Positions 46,177-51,969 of a DNA stretch of 51,969 nt are shown here, one piece after another. Each line of letters starts with the position of its first letter. Positions within the stretch are counted from its first letter, which is position 1. A program made the translations under genes and the position numbers. The notes beneath the pieces were generated by a model that was not told the origin of the DNA, ran no database searches, and saw nothing but the letters and a program-made list of their open reading frames with translations. The stretch is from Perkinsus chesapeaki (taxonomy: Eukaryota; Perkinsozoa; Perkinsida; Perkinsidae), in contig JAAPAO010000157.1 of assembly GCA_013115145.1 (NCBI GenBank), positions 1 through 51,969 of the forward strand. The letters run 5' to 3'.

Positions 46177-46903
46177 GAGACCTTGTCCGCCGAGTCATAC
46201 CAGCTTGCCATGACTTCTCTCTACATTGGCATTTCTATCATCACCATTAGTACGCTATTCAAAGAATATATGGTATTTATTCATAACAGTGAAGTTATCA
46301 TTTATTTATTAACCATACTGGTGTATCTTCGTAGTGACTGTGACCACTGCTCCATCTCACAATCGATAACACCATGGGAGGGCTAACCAAGATCGGACCA
46401 ACTGCGATGTCCAGTTACCAGCCACTAACCGCCAGCCACCTTCGACCACACCTCACCGAAAGCCATACAGGTCCACACGGTTGACCCACTTCATTCGGAT
46501 ACGACTGCCCTGGACCGGACACCCAGGGCAAGTGACGAGTATACCTTATGGCTCCGAAAGAAGGACTTCAGTGGGACAGGCAACCGATACGCCAGAAAAA
46601 TTGGGAAAAATTCAGCGAAAAGTGAAGTAGTGTTAAATTAGCAGTAATGAAAATGTCGTATAAAAACGATAATAATCTTGATGAATTTTAAAATCGTATA
46701 ATACACAATCCACCCTCTTTTATACTGCATGGACCATACATTCTGGAAAGGAAGCCAGCAAGTTATCAACTAACAAAACAGATGTCCTACCACCCATGGG
46801 GACTGCCAACAAAACACGTCCATCGCAAACGGGGCACTACTAAGAAACTCGCTTTACATTAAGGTTTATTTAAATCTGTGATACGAATGCAATATCTGTC
46901 ATT
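45834..46903. other. Intergenic between the two trehalases
   Basis: About 1.07 kb separates the copy 2 stop from the copy 1 start. It holds the ATC microsatellite (46135-46176). A 147-codon plus-strand frame over it is open mainly because of the microsatellite (poly-Ile) and is not credited. Promoter elements of copy 1 should lie near 45834-46000 but none is clear. Confidence 0.45.
46135..46176. repeat. (ATC)n microsatellite
   Basis: About fourteen uninterrupted ATC triplets, preceded by four CTG triplets. Confidence 0.95.
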
Positions 46904-49900
46904 TCAGCATTTCTTTACTTCCTGTTTTTTAGAGAAATCGTGGTTTATACGACTGATGTCGTCAGGAGTGAGGACAGACTGCAGGGCCATCTCGACCTGA
47001 AGGAAAAATTCGATTCGCAATGAAAAAAATACGACTTAGGTCCAGTCCAGGACGTCCCGTAGAAAAAACCAAATACCTGGCGGCAACCAGAAGCCCTGAA
47101 ATACCGTCCTTCAATGTGTGTGCAAGCTCGCAAAAAATTCCAGTTTCCAATGCTTGTTGAATTTCGCTGAAAAAACGCCTAGAATTAGAGAATGTAAAAT
47201 AACGAAAATTTCCCCGTAAAATCCGGTCTGTACGCAAAAAAACTTTTCGCAAAAAAATAAAAATTTTCCCATTCTTACACTTGCAATGGTCCATCCAAAA
47301 TACTCCCCCTTTTCAGTGCATTGATTGCCGTATTCCAAATCTATTCGAGATGTACAATTAACAACATCGAACTTCTCCGGAAGACAATCATACACTTGGA
47401 ACGTCTTCAAACAGAGACGAACCCATCTGAGGAGGAAAGAAGATACGAAAAATCTTCATAGTGCGCAAAACACAAATTTTACTGCGAACTCAAAATTGCA
47501 CGTGTTGCGGCATTTCAACCCATTCACAAAGATTCCAAAAAGGTTGGATTCGTGGCCTAGTCTTCGATATGGTAGACATGCCAGTCACCCCACATACTCC
47601 CGAAATTGAAAAAATGGTCATATAGCTTCTAAATGCGCACTATTAAGATTCCAAATGAATGCGCACTATATAGATTCCAAATTAATGCGCACTCTAAAGA
47701 TTCCAAATGAATGCGCGCTATTAAGATTTCAAATGAATGCGCACTATAAAGATTCCAAATGAATGCGCACTATAAAGAATCCAAATGAATGCGCACTATA
47801 AAGATTCCAAATTAATGCGCACTATAAAGATTCCTCCTCACCTTTCGGCCAGATCTCTAGCCTGAGTTATGTACCCCAATCTCATCAAGCCCATCCATGC
47901 TATCATCTGATGTGGTGCCCAGCCTGCTGGCCAATCCCATTGACCAGTAAATCTGCGAAACGAAAATCGCTTCGCTCCGCTAACATCCTCGACCCACCCT
48001 TTAACATTGTCCTTCAAATCATCGGAAACTATCCCTCCCGGTTGGCCAAGATTTGTCATGAGCGTATTTACAATCTCATTAGAAATCGATCGATCGTCAT
48101 CCACCAACCCGCACCACAAAGGATATGCCAAACCAGTGACAGATAGAAACGATGTATCCACTTGACCATTACGAGTGTTGTAATCGAAGAAGGAACTCCT
48201 CTCGGGGATGTACCTGCGTGCAGAAAGATACTCGGGACAAATTGCACAATTATTCGAGATCACTGAAGCCGTTCAAGAAACCGATGTCGAAAGCCACAGT
48301 CGGTTTCAAACCTCACATACGATATACGACACCTTAATCCACTCTAACCAATTCCTGTTTATTAAATCAAGATTCCCCGCCCCGAGATGGTATACTATTA
48401 TTCTCCCCCTACACGTCGACACACTCAGTCGATTCAAGTCATTCCTGAGTCCAATGGTGTTGGCACATTCTGGCTCTCCCGTCTGCACTAGTAGATTTCA
48501 GTAGTTAACCAAGTTCAAAATTCTCATTAAACCTTTTAGGATCCAACCTTACATCAACCTCAACATCGAAAGCTTCCTCGTCTCGGCCAACGCCGCCCAA
48601 TCCCTCGATGGCTCATTCAGTTCTAAAAACACCAAATCGATCACGTGATCGATTATACATTTCCCTTCGTACCAGACATATCTCTCTCTATCTTATACAG
48701 AATACAATTTAAATCAACAGTGGCCATATCACAGGCATCATATCGGCTCAGTCGCGCTGTGGTGTCGTGTCCTGACTCTCGAACAGCCATATCAGATTGA
48801 ACCTGGTAAAGGAGGAAAAAACTCTAAAAAAGTTGGCAGGAACTCACTTCCAGATTTTCACGTGTATTCTAATTCGCACACTAATTTTAAGATATTATCA
48901 AAATAATATATTAATCTATAATTTGATTTCTTTTCATATTAAACTGTGTAACTTATTGCGTATATTATACTGTCCAACAAACTTTTTCGACCAAGGAGCC
49001 ATCGAAAAGAAACAGCAGACGTTTCAAAAAATGTACTCAAAACTCGGAACTCAGGAAATTTCAATTATATTTCCTCCGCATCAGGGACATTTATCGAACC
49101 TCCCAATATCCTGGACCTGATCCCCATCAGACTACACCACACTGCTGCGGGCCAGTCCCTCATTACCGCTCTTTCTAAATCATCTCCCTGCAAGGACAAC
49201 ATCCAATCATAATGACCCGGTTCCACAGCTCGGCACGTAGCCGCTGGTGAACCTCCGTACCTTTAAAAACCGCTATTCATGAAACGCTTCGCTCCGCCAA
49301 CTACTTGGATAATCCAGTTATAGTATCATAACGAGGTGAAGATTTCCACACTGTATCATATTCCTTAACAACAGCAGCAGTAGCACGTTTGACCTGGCGT
49401 TGAGGAAATGCAAGATTAGCAAGATTCCCGTAAAGCTCACCAGCTTGTCATCGTCTTTAATGTACGGCATTAATAGCATAAGGGTTGACGATAACAGTGG
49501 TGGTTGAGCACGGTTAAGAAAATACCTGAAAAATTTTCGAACTCTACCGGAAATTTTCTGGAAAATCTGGCAAATCCTCCACAATGAAAACTAGTATGTT
49601 GCAAATATTGAAGACGAACAACCGTGGCGTTTGAGAATCTCCACAAGATCAAAGGAAAATTTTCAAAAATTCACCGGAAAAGCGGCAAAAACGGAAAATT
49701 TTCCCGAAATTTCCGAATCCAATATTACGATCTATTAGCGTTGAGAACCTTCCCGTAATTCTCAACTTGATAAACATGATTTCGCAGCATTGAAATTGCA
49801 ATATGTAGAAGATCAGGATTTGGTGGAGTTGATGAATTAAGTAAACCAAGTGTGATGAAGTAACTGACAGCAAAAGATACCATTAACGCACTATAAAGAA

Positions 49901-51133
49901 TTTCACGACACAAAAGGCTGTCCCCTATAAAAAAGACATACAGAGAAGAAACTGGGGAATCGTCAAAACCGCCTGCTCGTAAATTTCTTCAATTACGACT
50001 CTCCAACAGAAGCCGATTTCGATAGGTTTCTACGTATTTGCCGAATTAGGGGCTGCCCTATATATTTTCTTATCTTCAAGGAAGTATATTATAACGAATA
50101 GCACTATGACAATTCTTCACAGAGCGTTCACAGAATTGTAAACTCCACTGATTAAAAGATTAGTATCAAGCAGCGCGGAGAGAGTGAATGATAAAACGTA
50201 TTGTAATTTCTGATGTAAAAACAGCAAGTCGCGAACCTTGACCATAAACGGCATTTTCGTTCGACAAAAACTTTCACCCTTTCCCGCAAGATATTCTCAG
50301 TATTATTATAAATAAACTCCCTCAGTAAAAATGCCTCTCCCAAGAATCGAACCTACGCATCTTATTACCTATCCCATCCATACATTTCATTAAATCTCGC
50401 CCCGGGAACCATATAAGGCGATCCGTACTCGAGCGCCAGCAAGCCCGAATCCATATCTTGAAAATCCTTGGTTGTACTGGGAACGCCAGGAAACGGTTTA
50501 ACTTCAACCGCTGAATTCTTTAAAGCTTCTTGATAAACTGGGAAGTCTGCTGGCGGCACGAAAAGCAATGGGTTACCTGAAAATGAAAATTCATAATCAT
50601 TTATAAATAATAGACATAATGAAAAGCCGGTCAATGCAAAATGGTAAATGAATTGATATCCTGCCGGAGCAACGCTAAGTCCATGGAGAAAATAACACTT
50701 TATAGGAAATTACAGATCTACATTCCGCGAGACATGCTTCGGCAGATAATGCCTTGAATGACGCCTCACATTGACGATACATTAAAATAATAATACCATA
50801 CTTGTGAAATCAAATAATCAACACTTTTCATATCTTAGTGAATCATATAACTGAAAGTCAAGCAAGAACTACTAGCAAATTGAAGTTACCCATCCACTGT
50901 TAATAATTGGAGGTCGCAGCTCTAGGAAGCGATTAAGAACTCTACCATCAACTTGCTGCAAGTATGATGATTTCCTGATTCCGAATCTTACCATCAGCTC
51001 TCGTTGACTTCACTTTTGAATCCACCATACATCTTATTATTTTATCAGCTTCAGGCCCCATCTGCCGTACTAGAGATGGCCATGCTTTGCTGGCTATGGT
51101 GCGACGGAGCGTTTCTAGAGGTTGCTCAACCAT
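46904..51133 (-). CDS. GH37 trehalase, copy 2 (12 exons, 506 aa)
   Basis: Exons (minus): 51133-50992, 50576-50369, 49863-49729, 49525-49441, 49393-49305, 49260-49167, 48802-48673, 48622-48553, 48213-47998, 47952-47842, 47426-47279, 46996-46904; phases agree, 1521 nt. Exons 3-11 have exactly the same lengths as in copy 1. Signature 1 reads [16 protein letters not shown] (one Gly changed to Ala) and signature 2 [10 protein letters not shown]. As in copy 1, ESGWD is ESGHD and LEYGNQ precedes FGWT. It lacks the Lys/Asp/Glu repeat and is close to the family's usual length. No signal peptide is visible. It lies directly upstream of copy 1 on the same strand. Whether both are active trehalases is inferred, not shown. 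Confidence 0.88.
47631..47833. repeat. 26-bp tandem repeat in trehalase copy 2 intron 10
   Basis: About eight copies of GAATGCGCACTATAAAGATT followed by CCAAAT run through the intron between exons 10 and 11 (47427-47841), almost up to the exon 10 donor. Confidence 0.9.
48634..48655. repeat. Family-B near-palindrome inside a 50-nt intron
   Basis: Core ATCGATNACGNGATCGAT, flanked by AA and TT. Complete copies: 7595-7617, 12214-12235, 27050-27071, 41398-41419, 44675-44694 and 48634-48655. Five of six are inside introns (of 44, 43, 159, 49 and 50 nt) of four gene families; the sixth is intergenic. Partial copies are near 7462-7472 and 9661-9671. Confidence 0.9.
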
Positions 51134-51776
51134 TAACGCAAATTAGTTATAAATTACTAAAAACAATGTAAAGTGACTTATAAAAGACTTGAAATATGGT
51201 AGAGTGGAGTTGGTTGTAAATTAATAAGAATCGGATAATTAGGAATCTGATTAGATTATGTGTTTTCAAGCAATTTCAACCCTACCCCAAAAAGCACTTA
51301 TCGATTATTAATATTAAGCAATTTGGAAACAGATAGCACATTCCAGGAAGTAACGATTTCAGGCAGTCGATCAATGTAAAGAGTCGGACTATATAAATAC
51401 AATTTTTAAAAACCTAGGCTGACTACGTCACAGCGAAGGTGAATCTTGCCTGAACGTGACGGTTCTCGAGAGTAGTTTCGTGGCGCGCTAGAAACAATAT
51501 CAACGTTCGAGTTGTTTCAAGGGTTTGTTATTCATTTATTCTAAAGTACTAAACGAGAAATAAAAATTAACCATGTAGAGTGAAACGGCACTAGTAAAAA
51601 CATACACACTACCAAATAGTCAAGGGAGACAGGATATAACACAAAGAATCTGCACGCATGCGCAGGGTGAAGTTTAATGCTCGAACGAACGAAAAATGAA
51701 ACCTTCCGATTGAAAGGATAAACTTCAACTTCTTCGTCGAGAGTATACTGTATGTTCGACAGTGTTAGCCGTTGAC
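51134..51776. promoter_or_regulatory. Upstream region of trehalase copy 2
   Basis: AT-rich sequence with one family-C copy (51474-51488). A 79-codon minus-strand frame (51541-51780) has no recognisable content. Expected to hold the copy 2 promoter. Confidence 0.35.
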
Positions 51777-51969
51777 TCAACTTTACGTCCTCAGTCTCTG
51801 TTACGTATCAAACTTAGCGTAAGTTACTTACGTCTCCTGTCTCTGTTACGTATCAACTTTACGTCTCCTGTCTCTGTTACGTATCGACTTTACGTCTCCT
51901 GTCTCTGTTACGTATCGACTTTACGTCTCCTGTCTCTGTTACGTATCGACTTTACGTCTCCTGTCTCTT
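51777..51969. repeat. 31-bp satellite running off the window end
   Basis: At least five copies of a unit containing TTTACGTCTCCTGTCTCTGT and TACGTATCGAC run to the last base. The array probably caused the contig to end here. Confidence 0.95.

Noticed and set aside
45943-46386. 147-codon plus-strand gene with poly-Ile
   Set aside because: The frame stays open mainly through the ATC microsatellite; no other coding evidence.

Overview
This is nuclear DNA from an intron-rich protist. The protein families, the very short GT-AG introns (mostly 38-57 nt), gene gaps of only 120-164 bp and the large SPRY/P-loop protein fit a dinoflagellate-lineage alveolate best, most likely something close to Perkinsus. 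That assignment is inference from sequence style and family memory; I could run no search. No bacterial, organellar, CRISPR or rRNA signal was seen. Gene models were built by hand by joining GT...AG exons whose reading phases agree; for six of them every junction keeps frame and the summed coding length is a whole number of codons.

Layout. 1-5.1 kb: a GC-rich edge, a 29-bp perfect foldback, a small minus-strand helical-protein gene (2111-2912) and a further minus-strand open exon (3892-4365). 5.1-39.8 kb, all plus strand: a seven-helix GOST/GPR107-type membrane protein (5103-10718), a dual-specificity phosphatase (11135-12941), a SPRY plus decayed P-loop hnRNP U-like protein (14524-27362), an unrecognised 949-residue helical protein (27527-32939) and a poly(A) polymerase (33060-39758). 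39.8-41.5 kb: intergenic, with a broken MULE transposase. 41.5-51.1 kb, minus strand: two tandem GH37 trehalase paralogues with identical 12-exon structure. The window ends inside a 31-bp satellite. There is one 98-N assembly gap (31751-31848), inside an intron minisatellite.

Most notable is what sits in the introns. Four short sequence families recur across unrelated genes: a near-palindrome ATCGATNACGNGATCGAT, the 16-mer AGCGGAGCGAAGCGAT, AATTTCGTGGCGCGC (also inside coding exons, on both strands), and an intron-start sequence TATCTTAGGTTGAAGCGTGC shared almost exactly by introns of two unrelated genes. Box-B-like GGTTCGANNCC sequences also cluster in introns. In the two trehalases, introns at the same position carry a motif in one copy and unrelated sequence in the other. 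Together this suggests a population of small intron-resident elements (introner-like, or motif cassettes moving among introns), the best candidate here for an undescribed system.

Functionally the genes look like ordinary housekeeping neighbours (membrane trafficking, signalling, RNA binding, mRNA 3'-end formation, trehalose breakdown) rather than a pathway cluster.
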